Assembly (NCBI RefSeq): GCF_021278985.1
Contig: NZ_CP082833.1
Span: 186,001-250,000 of the forward strand
DNA: 64,000 nt
Source: Citrobacter rodentium NBRC 105723 = DSM 16636
Lineage (GTDB): Bacteria > Pseudomonadota > Gammaproteobacteria > Enterobacterales > Enterobacteriaceae
Direction: 5' to 3'
Below are positions 53,683 to 63,622 of this stretch, in pieces. The notes below the pieces were generated by a model. The model was not told the origin of the DNA. It ran no database searches and saw nothing but the letters and a program-made list of their open reading frames with translations. Positions within the stretch are counted from its first letter, which is position 1. The number at the start of each line of letters is the position of its first letter. A program made the translations under genes and the position numbers.

Positions 53683-55599
53683 TTATTTTTTATCTTTCAC
53701 TTCTTCAAACTCAGCGTCGACAACGTCGTCATCTTTCGCGTTGTTTGCAGAAGCGTCAGCTGAACCAGCTTGCTGCTGTGCGTGCTGCTGCTGGGCGATT
53801 TCCATCAGTTTCTGGGAAACCTGCGCCAGTTCCTGCATCTTCGCTTCAATAGCTGCTTTGTCTTCGCCTTTCAGCGCAGTTTCCAGCGCGCTCAGGGCAG
53901 ACTCAATGGCGGTTTTATCATCAGCCGGCAGCTGATCGCCAGCTTCTTCAACCTGCTTACGCGTGCTGTGCAGCAGATGGTCACCCTGGTTGCGAGTCTG
54001 AACCAGTTCTTCGAACTTACGGTCAGATTCAGCGTTCGCTTCCGCTTCGCGAACCATCTTCTGAATTTCTTCCTCGTTCAGGCCAGAAGAAGCTTTGATG
54101 GTGATCTTCTGCTCTTTACCGCTGTTTTTGTCTTTCGCGGAAACGTGCAGGATACCGTCAGCATCGATATCGAAGGTAACTTCGATCTGCGGCATACCGC
54201 GCGGCGCCGGGTTAATGCCATCCAGGTTGAACTGACCCAGAGACTTGTTATCCGAAGCGCGTTTACGTTCACCCTGCAGCACATGGATAGTTACCGCAGA
54301 CTGATTATCCTCAGCCGTTGAGAACACCTGGCTGTGCTTGGTCGGGATCGTGGTGTTTTTGCTGATCAGCGCCGTCATCACGCCGCCCATGGTTTCGATA
54401 CCCAGAGACAGCGGAGTAACGTCCAGCAGCAGTACGTCTTTCACGTCGCCGGTCAGTACGCCGCCCTGAACGGCAGCGCCGATAGCCACGGCTTCGTCCG
54501 GGTTAACGTCTTTACGCGGCTCTTTACCAAAGAACTCAGCCACTTTCTTCTGCACCATCGGCATACGGGTCTGACCGCCGACGAGGATAACGTCGTTGAT
54601 ATCAGAGACGGACAGGCCGGCATCCTGCAGAGCGACTTTCAGCGGCTCAATGGAACGGTTTACCAGGTCTTCGACCAGGCTTTCCAGTTTCGCACGAGTC
54701 ACTTTGATGTTCATGTGTTTCGGACCGGTGGCATCTGCGGTGATGTACGGCAGGTTGACATCGGTCTGCTGTGCGGAAGAAAGCTCGATTTTCGCTTTTT
54801 CTGCCGCTTCTTTCAGACGCTGCATCGCCAGCGGGTCGTTACGCAGGTCGATGCCCTGATCTTTCTTAAATTCTTCAACCAGATAGTTGATCATACGGCT
54901 GTCGAAGTCTTCACCACCCAGGTGGGTATCACCGTTGGTTGCCAGAACTTCGAAGGTTTTTTCGCCGTCAACCTCATCAATTTCAATGATAGAGATATCG
55001 AAAGTACCGCCGCCGAGGTCGTAAACCGCGATAGTACGGTTACCCACTTCTTTATCCAGACCATAAGCCAGCGCGGCTGCGGTCGGTTCGTTAATAATAC
55101 GTTTTACTTCCAGACCTGCGATACGACCGGCGTCTTTGGTCGCCTGACGCTGCGCGTCGTTGAAGTATGCAGGAACGGTAATAACGGCTTCAGTTACCGG
55201 CTCGCCCAGATAATCTTCAGCGGTTTTCTTCATTTTTTTCAGCACTTCCGCAGAGATCTGCGGCGGCGCCATTTTCTGACCTTTCACATCAAGCCATGCG
55301 TCGCCGTTGTCGGCGCCGATGATTTTGTACGGCATGATGGAAACATCACGCTGAACTTCTTCGTCCTGGAAGCGGCGGCCAATCAGGCGTTTAATCGCAA
55401 ACAGGGTGTTTTGCGGGTTTGTCACTGCCTGACGTTTAGCCGGCTGACCAACCAGAGTTTCACCATCCTGGGTATAAGCAATGATAGAAGGCGTGGTGCG
55501 ATCGCCCTCGGCATTCTCCAGCACGCGCGCTTGGGTGCCGTCCATAATCGCTACACAAGAGTTGGTTGTACCCAGGTCGATACCAATAATTTTACCCAT
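53683..55599 (-). CDS. dnaK: Chaperone DnaK (Hsp70)
   Basis: Main Hsp70 of the cell, 638 residues as in E. coli. The ATPase domain starts GKIIGIDLGTTNSCVAIMDG; the interdomain linker is DVLLLDVTPLSLG near residue 390; the substrate-binding domain and a helical lid follow, and the end is DDDVVDAEFEEVKDKK. GGAGACGTTTAG precedes the ATG. A sigma-32 promoter lies upstream. Confidence 0.99.
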   Translation of the reverse strand: MGKIIGIDLGTTNSCVAIMDGTQARVLENAEGDRTTPSIIAYTQDGETLVGQPAKRQAVTNPQNTLFAIKRLIGRRFQDEEVQRDVSIMPYKIIGADNGDAWLDVKGQKMAPPQISAEVLKKMKKTAEDYLGEPVTEAVITVPAYFNDAQRQATKDAGRIAGLEVKRIINEPTAAALAYGLDKEVGNRTIAVYDLGGGTFDISIIEIDEVDGEKTFEVLATNGDTHLGGEDFDSRMINYLVEEFKKDQGIDLRNDPLAMQRLKEAAEKAKIELSSAQQTDVNLPYITADATGPKHMNIKVTRAKLESLVEDLVNRSIEPLKVALQDAGLSVSDINDVILVGGQTRMPMVQKKVAEFFGKEPRKDVNPDEAVAIGAAVQGGVLTGDVKDVLLLDVTPLSLGIETMGGVMTALISKNTTIPTKHSQVFSTAEDNQSAVTIHVLQGERKRASDNKSLGQFNLDGINPAPRGMPQIEVTFDIDADGILHVSAKDKNSGKEQKITIKASSGLNEEEIQKMVREAEANAESDRKFEELVQTRNQGDHLLHSTRKQVEEAGDQLPADDKTAIESALSALETALKGEDKAAIEAKMQELAQVSQKLMEIAQQQHAQQQAGSADASANNAKDDDVVDAEFEEVKDKK

Positions 55600-55720
55600 C
55601 TAAACGTCTCCACTAAAAATTCGGTCATCATGTGGTTGTGAATCTGTAATAGGGGCGAAACGTGCGGTTTCAACTGCCCTGAATCGTTTTTTTTCAGACT
55701 CATCACTGCGGTTGACTACT

Positions 55721-55748
55721 AAGTGGGGTCGTAACCCACTTCATCAAG
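55721..55748 (-). promoter_or_regulatory. Heat-shock (sigma-32) promoter of dnaKJ
   Basis: On the minus strand: CTTGATGA as -35 (55741-55748) and CCCCACTT as -10 (55721-55728) with 12 bases between the quoted blocks, matching the main sigma-32 promoter of E. coli dnaK nearly base for base. The rest of the 355-base gap to satP (55749-55954) is AT-rich with no gene. Confidence 0.85.
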
Positions 55749-55954
55749 GGGGGTAATGAAAAAATTTTTGCTTTTAATGAAATAAATGCGCGCCGATGGG
55801 TTGTGATGCCGATCACGCTAAAAATAACATCATTTCCCCTGATGAGATCATAGACAGCCATCCCGCCCCTGATTATTATGCCGCGCCCCGAAGCAACAAC
55901 TGTTTTTTGGGGAAACTATTTCACCATTCAATCAATGATGATTTTTGAGGATTT

Positions 55955-56521
55955 ATGGGCAACACTAAGTTGGCTAACCCGGCGCCGCTGGGCCTGATGG
56001 GCTTCGGCATGACCACCATTCTGCTTAACCTGCACAACGCGGGTTTCTTTGCTTTTGACGGTATTATTCTCGCGATGGGGATTTTTTACGGCGGTATCGC
56101 GCAAATTTTTGCCGGACTGCTGGAATACAAAAAAGGCAACACCTTTGGCTTAACCGCCTTCACCTCTTACGGCTCTTTCTGGCTGACGCTGGTCGCAATC
56201 CTGCTGATGCCGAAAATGGGTCTGACCGATGCGCCGAACGCTCAGTTCCTCGGCGTATATCTGGGTCTGTGGGGCGTATTCACCCTGTTTATGTTCTTCG
56301 GCACCCTGAAAGGCGCGCGCGCTTTACAGTTCGTGTTCCTGAGCCTGACCGTACTCTTCGCTCTGCTGGCGGTGGGCAACATTGCGGGCAACGAAGCGGT
56401 GATCCACGTGGCCGGTTGGATTGGTCTGATCTGCGGCGCCAGCGCCATTTACCTGGCGATGGGCGAAGTGCTGAACGAGCAGTTTGGCCGCACCGTGCTG
56501 CCGATCGGCGAAGCGCATTAA
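55955..56521 (+). CDS. satP: Acetate/succinate-proton symporter SatP
   Basis: A 188-residue inner-membrane transporter with six hydrophobic segments. The acetate-transporter (AceTr) signature NPAPLGLMGFGMTTILLNLH stands at the N-terminus, as in E. coli SatP (YaaH). GAGGATTT precedes the ATG. A GC hairpin (ATCCCCCCG / CGGGGGGAT, 56532-56551) follows the stop codon. Confidence 0.96.
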   Translation: MGNTKLANPAPLGLMGFGMTTILLNLHNAGFFAFDGIILAMGIFYGGIAQIFAGLLEYKKGNTFGLTAFTSYGSFWLTLVAILLMPKMGLTDAPNAQFLGVYLGLWGVFTLFMFFGTLKGARALQFVFLSLTVLFALLAVGNIAGNEAVIHVAGWIGLICGASAIYLAMGEVLNEQFGRTVLPIGEAH

Positions 56522-56531
56522 TTCCTTCTTT

Positions 56532-56551
56532 ATCCCCCCGCCCGGGGGGAT
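56532..56551. terminator. GC-rich hairpin between satP and the MHS transporter
   Basis: A near-perfect stem (ATCCCCCCG / CGGGGGGAT) between convergent genes. No T-run follows on the plus strand, so it is at best a weak or factor-dependent terminator. Confidence 0.45.
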
Positions 56552-56555
56552 AGCG

Positions 56556-57863
56556 TTATTGCCCCTGTAGTTCCGCTGACATTTGACTATCACGATGATA
56601 CAGATCCTGGCGCAGCCACACCCCCAGCCCTGCGCCAACCAGGGACAACGCCAGCACATACCAGGCTGGCGCCATTGGCGATACGTTCATCAGCAGCGTT
56701 ACCGCGATCGGCGTCAGACCGCCGAAAATGGCGTAAGAAACGTTGTATGAAAATGAGATACCGGTGAAGCGGACTTCCGCAGGAAACGCGCGCACCAACA
56801 CGTAAGGCACGGCGCCAACAACGCCGACGCAGAGTCCCACCAGCCCATATAGCAGAAATAAATATTGCGGATGTACCCCCGCCAGATGCCAGAAAGCCCA
56901 GCTTGAACACGCCAGCAGAATACTGCCGACGATAAACGTCTTACTGGCGCCGACCCGATCAACGATAAACCCGGCCAGCAGGCAGCCCACGCAGAGCATG
57001 ATCGTCGCCACGCTGTTTGCCTGGAGCGTCAGCGCCGGGGCTAAACCATACTGTTTTTGCAGCCAGACCGGCGACATTAAAATCACCACCACAATGCCCG
57101 CTGATAGTAGCCAGGTCAGCAACATTGAGATCGCGACCGCCTTCTGATGGCGGACCACCACCGACTTCACCGGCAGCTCCCGCGCCAGCGCTTTGCGCTG
57201 CTGCATTTCAAGAAAGACGGGGGTTTCCTGCAACCAGCGACGCAAATACATCGCCACCAGGCCAAAAACGCCGCCAAGCAGAAAAGGAATACGCCAGCCG
57301 TAGTCATGCACCGCCTGGGCGGATAAATGGGTATTGACCTGCGTCGCCACCACCGAGCCCAGCAGAATGCCGATCGTCAGACCCGCCGTCAGCGTCCCGC
57401 AGGCGATGCCTATACGCTGCTCCGGCACATGTTCCGCCACGAACACCCACGCTCCCGGCACTTCGCCGCCGATCGCCGCCCCTTGCAGGATGCGCATCAG
57501 CAGCAATAAAAGCGGCGCCACAATCCCCATTGAGGCATAGGTCGGCAGCAGACCAATCGCCAGCGTAGGCGCCGCCATCAGCAATATGCTCAGGGTGAAC
57601 ATTTTCTTGCGTCCGACCAGATCGCCGAAATGCGCCATGATAATGCCGCCCAGCGGACGCGCCAGATAACCGGCGGCAAAAATGCCAAAGGTCTGTAGCT
57701 GGCGGAGCCATTCCGGGATATCGGCGGGGAAAAACAGTTCGCTCACCACCGCGGCGAAAAAGACAAAGATAATGAAATCGTAAAATTCCAGCGCGCCGCC
57801 GAGGGCGGCCAGCGTCAACGTTTTATAATCCTGGCGATTCAGTGGTCGGGGGTGTAGAGACAT
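56556..57863 (-). CDS. MFS transporter of the metabolite:H+ symporter (MHS) family
   Basis: A 435-residue membrane protein with about 12 hydrophobic segments, related to KgtP, ProP and ShiA. The family pattern ALGGALEFYDFIIFVFFAAV is near the N-terminus, with HFGDLVGRKKMFTLSILLMA after TM2 and LLMRILQGAAIGGEVPGAWV in TM4. The ATG at 57863 (MSLHPRPLNRQDYKTLTLAA) is chosen by homology; an ATG 13 codons upstream lacks a ribosome site. E. coli has other genes between satP and mog. The substrate is probably a small organic acid or osmolyte. Confidence 0.85.
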   Translation of the reverse strand: MSLHPRPLNRQDYKTLTLAALGGALEFYDFIIFVFFAAVVSELFFPADIPEWLRQLQTFGIFAAGYLARPLGGIIMAHFGDLVGRKKMFTLSILLMAAPTLAIGLLPTYASMGIVAPLLLLLMRILQGAAIGGEVPGAWVFVAEHVPEQRIGIACGTLTAGLTIGILLGSVVATQVNTHLSAQAVHDYGWRIPFLLGGVFGLVAMYLRRWLQETPVFLEMQQRKALARELPVKSVVVRHQKAVAISMLLTWLLSAGIVVVILMSPVWLQKQYGLAPALTLQANSVATIMLCVGCLLAGFIVDRVGASKTFIVGSILLACSSWAFWHLAGVHPQYLFLLYGLVGLCVGVVGAVPYVLVRAFPAEVRFTGISFSYNVSYAIFGGLTPIAVTLLMNVSPMAPAWYVLALSLVGAGLGVWLRQDLYHRDSQMSAELQGQ

Positions 57864-57984
57864 AATAAACCGTTTGATAGTGGCGTGTTGAAGTTGGCAC
57901 AATAACCGTAAAGATTAAATTACCATACCGTAAATAATTCAACACACCATCAATACCGCCGCTTATGTCATGAAAACGCTAACT

Positions 57985-58572
57985 TCAGGCGTTTATATCA
58001 CGCCTGGCGCTTTTAGGGCGAAAAGATGCTACTACCGCCGGGGCGGTTTCAACATACGGTCCGTCAAGCAACTGTATACAATACGGTACGCTGGCAAAAA
58101 TCCCGGCCACCACGACGTTACCGTCGGCGTCTTTTACCCCCTCCAGCGTTTCTTTGATCGATTTCGGCTGGCCGGGCAGGTTGAGGATTAATGCCTGTTT
58201 GCGGATTACCCCGACCTGCCGCGACAGGATCGCTGTCGGCACAAAATGCAGGCTAATCTGCCGCATCTGTTCGCCAAAACCCGGCATTTCGCGGTCGGCA
58301 ATCGCCAGCGTCGCGTCCGGCGTTACGTCACGCCGAGCCGGGCCTGTGCCGCCAGTGGTCAGCACCAGATGGCAGCTCATCTCATCGACCAGTTCACACA
58401 GCGTTTGTTCAATAATCGCCTGCTCATCGGGAATTAAGCGCGTTTGTACTTCAAAAGGCGTGGTGAGCGCAGAAGCAAGCCACTCCTCAAGCGCCGGAAT
58501 GCCTTTATCCTGATAAACCCCGCTTGAAGCGCGATCGGAAATGGAAACTAAGCCAATACGTAAGGTGTTCAT
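57985..58572 (-). CDS. mog: Molybdopterin adenylyltransferase Mog
   Basis: Adenylates molybdopterin before molybdenum insertion by MoeA. The 195 residues equal E. coli Mog. The MoCF motif LVLTTGGTGPARRDVTPDAT binds the pterin phosphate, and IGLVSISDRASSGVYQDKG is the family N-terminus. It lies next to talB as in E. coli. Confidence 0.97.
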   Translation of the reverse strand: MNTLRIGLVSISDRASSGVYQDKGIPALEEWLASALTTPFEVQTRLIPDEQAIIEQTLCELVDEMSCHLVLTTGGTGPARRDVTPDATLAIADREMPGFGEQMRQISLHFVPTAILSRQVGVIRKQALILNLPGQPKSIKETLEGVKDADGNVVVAGIFASVPYCIQLLDGPYVETAPAVVASFRPKSARRDINA

Positions 58573-58649
58573 GATTATTCCGTTTCAACAGTCTCGTTGA
58601 ACAGAATGATACACTGCGAAAGGAAGGACAGACAGGTTTCAGAAGAGGT

Positions 58650-58679
58650 AGCGTGACCAGAAACGCATCTGGCCACGCT
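58650..58679 (-). terminator. Terminator downstream of talB
   Basis: A 12-bp stem (AGCGTGACCAGA / TCTGGCCACGCT, one mismatch) with a 6-base loop starting 7 bases after the talB stop; the T-run after it is weak. Confidence 0.6.
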
Positions 58680-58685
58680 CAGGGA

Positions 58686-59639
58686 TTACAGCAGATCGCC
58701 GATCATTTTTTCCAGTTTTTCCTGATCAACGGCAAACTTACGGATACCGTCCGCCAGCTTGTCTACCGCCATCGGATCCTGGTTGTGCTGCCACAGGAAC
58801 TCAGACTCGGTGATGCGTTCCGGACGCGCTTTGACTTCGCCGGAGAAAGACAGCTTGCGCTCAACGGCGCCCTCGCTCTCCGCCAGCTCTTTCAGCAGCG
58901 CCGGGGCGATCGTCAGGCGGTCGCAGCCAGCCAGCTCAAGGATTTCACCGACGTTACGGAAGCTGGCGCCCATAACCACCGTCTCGTAGCCGTGCTGTTT
59001 GTAGTATTCGTAGATCTCCGTTACGGAAACCACGCCCGGATCTTCAGAGGCCGCATACTCTTTCTTGTCGGTATTGGCTTTATACCAGTCCAGAATACGT
59101 CCCACGAACGGGGAGATCAGGTAGACGCCCGCTTCCGCACAGGCACGCGCCTGGGCGAAGGAGAACAGCAGCGTCAGGTTACAGTTAATGCCTTCTTTTT
59201 CCAGCTGCTCGGCAGCGCGGATACCCTGCCAGGTGGAAGCCAGCTTAATCAGGATACGATCGTTGCTGATGCCAGCATCGTTGTAGAGCTTGATGATGCG
59301 TTTCGCTTTGGCGATAGACGCCTCGGTGTCGTAAGAGAGGCGAGCATCCACTTCGGTAGAGATACGGCCTGGCACCAGCTTGAGGATCTCAAGGCCGATA
59401 TTCACCGCCAGTTTGTCGGTGGCATCAACGATCTGCTGCGCGCGGTCGCTGCTCTGCTGCTTAGCCCATGCAACAGCGTCGTCAATCAACTTGCGGTATT
59501 CCGGGATCTGCGCTGCGTTAAGAATGAGAGAAGGGTTGGTTGTGGCATCCTGCGGCTGGTACAGCTTCATTGCCGCGATGTCTCCGGTGTCGGCCACCAC
59601 GGTGGTGAACTGACGAAGGGAGGTCAATTTGTCCGTCAT
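58686..59639 (-). CDS. talB: Transaldolase B
   Basis: Pentose-phosphate enzyme that moves dihydroxyacetone units between sugar phosphates. The ATG at 59639 (MTDKLTSLRQFTTVVADTGD) gives 317 residues as in E. coli; upstream in-frame codons have no homology. The Schiff-base Lys lies in DRILIKLASTWQGIRA and the N-terminal DATTNPSLIL motif is the family mark. It is monocistronic. Confidence 0.98.
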   Translation of the reverse strand: MTDKLTSLRQFTTVVADTGDIAAMKLYQPQDATTNPSLILNAAQIPEYRKLIDDAVAWAKQQSSDRAQQIVDATDKLAVNIGLEILKLVPGRISTEVDARLSYDTEASIAKAKRIIKLYNDAGISNDRILIKLASTWQGIRAAEQLEKEGINCNLTLLFSFAQARACAEAGVYLISPFVGRILDWYKANTDKKEYAASEDPGVVSVTEIYEYYKQHGYETVVMGASFRNVGEILELAGCDRLTIAPALLKELAESEGAVERKLSFSGEVKARPERITESEFLWQHNQDPMAVDKLADGIRKFAVDQEKLEKMIGDLL

Positions 59640-59909
59640 GATAGTGTGTCTCTTTAAACAGCTTGTTAGGGGGATGTAACCGGTCTGCCCTGATGATAAC
59701 ACGACGCCCTTTCAGCGCAACCGCAGACAATGCGCTTATCGCTACGGTAATTTCCGGCCTGCTCTTGATGTGACGCGCTATTTAGTTGCCTGGCCTCAGG
59801 TATGATAGACGCCCATTATCAATGGTCCGACAGCGTATATACTATTCGACAATTGGTAACGCTTACACAGGATTGTCAAAGCGTACCGGCGCCAACAAGA
59901 GGGACGTAA

Positions 59910-61340
59910 ATGGCTGACTTTTTTTCGTTTATCAACGATGTGCTCTGGGGATCGGTGATGATCTACCTGCTCTTTGGCGCGGGCTGTTGGTTTACGTTTC
60001 GTACAGGGGGCGTGCAGTTTCGCTATATCCGCCAGTTTGGCAAAAGTCTGAAAAACAGCGTCGCTCCGCAGGCTGGCGGGCTGACCTCCTTTCAGGCGCT
60101 GAGCATCACGCTTGCCGCGCGAATCGGCAGTGGCAACGTGGCGGGCGTCGCGCTGGCGATTACCGCTGGCGGTCCGGGGGCGGTTTTCTGGATGTGGCTC
60201 GCTGCGCTCATCGGCATGGCGACCTCTTTTGCCGAATGCTCCCTGGCGCAGCTTTATAAAGAGCGCGATCGCCACGGTCAGTTTCGCGGCGGCCCGGCGT
60301 GGTATATGTCCCGCGGTTTAGGGATGCGCTGGATGGGGGTCCTGTTCGCCATCTTTTTACTGCTCGCCTATGGCCTGATTTTTACCAGCGTGCAGGCGAA
60401 CTCCGTCTCCCGCGCCCTGCATTTTGCTTTCGATTTTCCACCGCTGGCGACAGGCATCATGATGGCACTGGGCGCGCTGCTGGTTATCATGGGCGGAATC
60501 AAAAGCGTTGCGCGCATTATGCAATGGTTTGTCCCTGTGATGGCCCTGGTGTGGGCTATCGCCAGTCTGAGCATCTGCGCGCTACATATCACGCAGATTC
60601 CGGAAGTGATTATCTCTATTGTGAAATGCGCCTTTGGCTGGCAGGAAGCCGCAGGCGGCGCGGCGGGATACACCTTAAGCCAGGCGTTGACCAGCGGGTT
60701 TCAGCGCAGCATGTTTTCCAACGAGGCCGGTATGGGTTCCTCGCCTAACGCTGCCGCCGCTGCGGCTTCCTGGCCGCCCCACCCTGCCGCTCAGGGGATC
60801 GTGCAGATGATCGGTATTTTTATCGACACCCTGGTGGTCTGTAGCGCTACAGCCATGCTGATCCTGCTGGCGGGAAACGACGTCGCCTATGGACCGATGG
60901 CAGGCATTCAGCTTATCCAGAAAGCCATGCATACCCTGGTCGGCGACTGGGGCGCGGCGTTTGTCGCCGTGGTGATGATTTTGTTTGCCTTTAGCTCAAT
61001 AGTGGCGAACTACATCTACGCAGAGAATAACCTCTTTTTTCTGCGCCTGGACAATGTCCGTACGGTCTGGATCCTGCGTATCGCCACCTGCGTTACGGTG
61101 ATTGCCGGGACGTTGCTGAGTTTCCCCATGCTGTGGCAGCTGGCCGATATGATTATGGCCTGCATGGCGATCACCAACCTGACGGCGATACTGCTGCTGT
61201 CTCCGGTAGTGCATACTATCGCCAGCGACTATTTACGCCAGCGTAAACTGGGCGTGCGGCCTGTTTTCGATCCGCTGCGCTATCCGGAGATCGAACAGCA
61301 GCTGGCGCCGGATGCCTGGGACAATATACCGCGGCACTAA
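59910..61340 (+). CDS. yaaJ: Amino acid:cation symporter YaaJ (AGCS family)
   Basis: A 476-residue inner-membrane transporter of the alanine/glycine:cation symporter family with about ten hydrophobic segments. AARIGSGNVAGVALAITAGG is the family motif for ion and substrate binding, and FSNEAGMGSSPNAAAAA a second one. It is divergent from talB over a 270-base gap and 69 bases before yaaA. Substrate specificity in E. coli is not well established. Confidence 0.95.
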   Translation: MADFFSFINDVLWGSVMIYLLFGAGCWFTFRTGGVQFRYIRQFGKSLKNSVAPQAGGLTSFQALSITLAARIGSGNVAGVALAITAGGPGAVFWMWLAALIGMATSFAECSLAQLYKERDRHGQFRGGPAWYMSRGLGMRWMGVLFAIFLLLAYGLIFTSVQANSVSRALHFAFDFPPLATGIMMALGALLVIMGGIKSVARIMQWFVPVMALVWAIASLSICALHITQIPEVIISIVKCAFGWQEAAGGAAGYTLSQALTSGFQRSMFSNEAGMGSSPNAAAAAASWPPHPAAQGIVQMIGIFIDTLVVCSATAMLILLAGNDVAYGPMAGIQLIQKAMHTLVGDWGAAFVAVVMILFAFSSIVANYIYAENNLFFLRLDNVRTVWILRIATCVTVIAGTLLSFPMLWQLADMIMACMAITNLTAILLLSPVVHTIASDYLRQRKLGVRPVFDPLRYPEIEQQLAPDAWDNIPRH

Positions 61341-61409
61341 TTGCAACTATCGATCAACTCAGTCCTCTTTTTTGCTAAAGTCGCAGTAAATTTCCCGCAA
61401 GGACTGGAT

Positions 61410-62183
61410 ATGCTGATTCTGATTTCACCTGCAAAAACGCTCGATTATCAAAGCCCGCTGGCAACCACGCGCTATACCCTGCCCGAACTGCTGGATCACT
61501 CCCGGCAGCTGATCGACGTAGCGAAAAAGCTCTCAGCGCCGCAAATCGGTAAGCTGATGGGCATCAGCGATAAGCTCGCCGATCTGAACGCCACCCGTTT
61601 TCACGACTGGCAGCCAGACTTCACGCCGGACAATGCGCGCCAGGCCATTCTTGCCTTTAAAGGCGATGTCTATACCGGTTTACAGGCGGAAACCTTCAGC
61701 GAAGCGGATTTTGATTTCGCCCAGCAGCATTTGCGTATGCTTTCAGGTCTGTACGGCGTTCTGCGTCCGCTGGATCTGATGCAGCCGTATCGCCTTGAGA
61801 TGGGCATTCGTCTGGAGAATGCGAAAGGGAAAGATCTGTATCAGTTCTGGGGTGATGTGATTACCGATAAGCTCAATGAGGCGCTGGCGGCGCAGGGCGA
61901 TCAGGTGGTGATAAACCTTGCCTCCGATGAATATTTTAAATCCGTGAAGCCGCAGAAACTGAATGCGGAGTTGATTAAGCCGGTCTTTCTTGATGAAAAG
62001 AACGGCACGTTTAAAGTGATCAGCTTCTATGCCAAAAAAGCGCGCGGCCTGATGAGCCGCTACATCATTGAAAACCGTCTGACGAAGCCTGAACAGCTGA
62101 TGGACTTCAGCAGCGAAGGCTATTTCTTTGATGAAGCCGCGTCAGGGCATAGCGAGCTGGTATTTAAGCGCCACGAACAGTAA
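61410..62183 (+). CDS. yaaA: Peroxide stress protein YaaA
   Basis: A 257-residue DUF328 protein that limits free iron and oxidative DNA damage under peroxide stress in E. coli, where OxyR controls it. The N-terminus MLILISPAKTLDYQSPLATT and the YGVLRPLDLMQPYRLEMG segment are typical. AAGGA stands before the ATG at 61410; a longer frame from 61341 begins right after the yaaJ stop and is less likely. REP units follow it. Confidence 0.95.
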   Translation: MLILISPAKTLDYQSPLATTRYTLPELLDHSRQLIDVAKKLSAPQIGKLMGISDKLADLNATRFHDWQPDFTPDNARQAILAFKGDVYTGLQAETFSEADFDFAQQHLRMLSGLYGVLRPLDLMQPYRLEMGIRLENAKGKDLYQFWGDVITDKLNEALAAQGDQVVINLASDEYFKSVKPQKLNAELIKPVFLDEKNGTFKVISFYAKKARGLMSRYIIENRLTKPEQLMDFSSEGYFFDEAASGHSELVFKRHEQ

Positions 62184-62192
62184 CCGGAACAT

Positions 62193-62322
62193 TGCCGGAT
62201 GGCGGCTACGCCTTATCCGGCCTACAAGCATCATATCGTGGGAACATTGCCGGATGGCGGCTGCGCCTTATCCGGCCTACAAGCGTCATCCGGTAGGCCT
62301 GATAAGCGCAGCGCCATCAGGC
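62193..62322. repeat. Three REP units between yaaA and thrC
   Basis: Three hairpins (two GCCGGATGGCGGC / CGCCTTATCCGGC units and one GCCTGATAAGCGC / GCGCCATCAGGC) in the gap between convergent genes. The last, read on the minus strand, contains ATCAGGCCTAC, the IS621-type target. Confidence 0.88.
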
Positions 62323-62332
62323 AGTCAGGCGC

Positions 62333-63619
62333 TTATCTCCGGCTCATCATCAACTTGCGCAGGGCGGCGAAATCAGCCGGCAGTTCATGCGACAGCAGCG
62401 GCAGATCGGCCCGCTCCGCCAGCGCTTTTGGCAACTCCAGCGTTTCGCCAAGAATCGCTTCCACGCTCTCTTTAAACTTCGCCGGATGCGCGGTGCCTAA
62501 AAACAGGCCGTACTCGCCCGGATTAAGCTGGTCGCGCAGCGCCCGGTAAGCCACCGCCGCGTGTGGTTCCGAGAGGTACCCTTTCGCCTGCAGTTCGCGC
62601 ATTGTCTCCTGGGTGGTGGCATCGTCCACGGCGGCATAGCCCAGCTCATTCAGACGCCAGATCTTACGCCGGAACAGCTCCTCCACGCGCGGCCAGTTAT
62701 TAGGCTGGCTCACATCCATCGCATTCGATAGCGTCGCCTGAGTCGCTTTCGGCGTCCATTTCCCCTCCTGCAGATAACGCGGCACCGTGTCGTTAACGTT
62801 GGTGGCGGCGATAAAACGCTTCACCGGCAGACCGAGCGATTTCGCCAGCAGCCCCGCCGTCAGGTCGCCAAAGTTTCCGCTGGGAACAGAGATAACCAAC
62901 TGATTGCGCGCCTCCTGCGGCAGCTGCGCGACCGCTTCGAAGTAATAGCAGATCTGCGCCAGCAGACGGCTGATATTAATCGAGTTCGCTGAGTTCAGCC
63001 CCAGCGCATCCTTCAGTTCATGATCGTCAAACGCCTGTTTGACCAGCGCCTGACAGGCGTCGAAATCGCCGTCGATAGCAACCGTCTCAATGTTGCCGCC
63101 CAGCGTACAGAACAGTTTTTCCTGCAGCGGACTGATCTTGCCGCGCGGATAGAGAATGACGACGCGCACGTTCGGCAGACCGTAAAACGCATGGGCGACG
63201 GCGGCGCCGGTATCGCCGGAGGTGGCTGTCAGAATGGTCACCGGCCTGTCGCCGCTGATTTGCGTCAGCATCTGCGCCATAAACCGGCCGCCGAAATCTT
63301 TAAACGCCAGCGTTGGTCCGTGGAACAGCTCAAGGCAGCCGACATCGCTTTCCACCTGAGCGACCGGGGCAGGAAAAGCAAACGCCGCGCGCACGCGCTC
63401 TTCGAGGATCTGCTGCGGAATTTCATCGCCAATAAACGCTGAAAGGATCTTTGCGCTACGGCTGACAAAGTCCTGGCTCAGCATCTCATCCACTTCCGTC
63501 AGGCTGAATTCCGGCAGATCGTGCGGGAAAAACAGCCCCTGATTTTTGCCCAGCCCCTGCGTGATGGCCTGCGCGAAGTTAACCTGTTCGTTATGATCTT
63601 TAAGATTGTAGAGTTTCAT
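62333..63619 (-). CDS. thrC: Threonine synthase ThrC
   Basis: PLP enzyme that makes threonine from phosphohomoserine, last step of the pathway. The 428 residues equal E. coli ThrC. The PLP Lys is in GPTLAFKDFGGRFMAQML, and ILTATSGDTGAAVAHAF is the phosphate-binding loop. It follows thrB by three bases (TAA TTA ATG), in thrABC order. Confidence 0.98.
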   Translation of the reverse strand: MKLYNLKDHNEQVNFAQAITQGLGKNQGLFFPHDLPEFSLTEVDEMLSQDFVSRSAKILSAFIGDEIPQQILEERVRAAFAFPAPVAQVESDVGCLELFHGPTLAFKDFGGRFMAQMLTQISGDRPVTILTATSGDTGAAVAHAFYGLPNVRVVILYPRGKISPLQEKLFCTLGGNIETVAIDGDFDACQALVKQAFDDHELKDALGLNSANSINISRLLAQICYYFEAVAQLPQEARNQLVISVPSGNFGDLTAGLLAKSLGLPVKRFIAATNVNDTVPRYLQEGKWTPKATQATLSNAMDVSQPNNWPRVEELFRRKIWRLNELGYAAVDDATTQETMRELQAKGYLSEPHAAVAYRALRDQLNPGEYGLFLGTAHPAKFKESVEAILGETLELPKALAERADLPLLSHELPADFAALRKLMMSRR

Positions 63620-63622
63620 TAA

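Noticed and set aside
54334..55641. Plus-strand open frame of 435 codons opposite dnaK.
   Set aside because: Long antisense frames opposite dnaK are a known artefact of its codon bias. There is no independent ribosome site or promoter.
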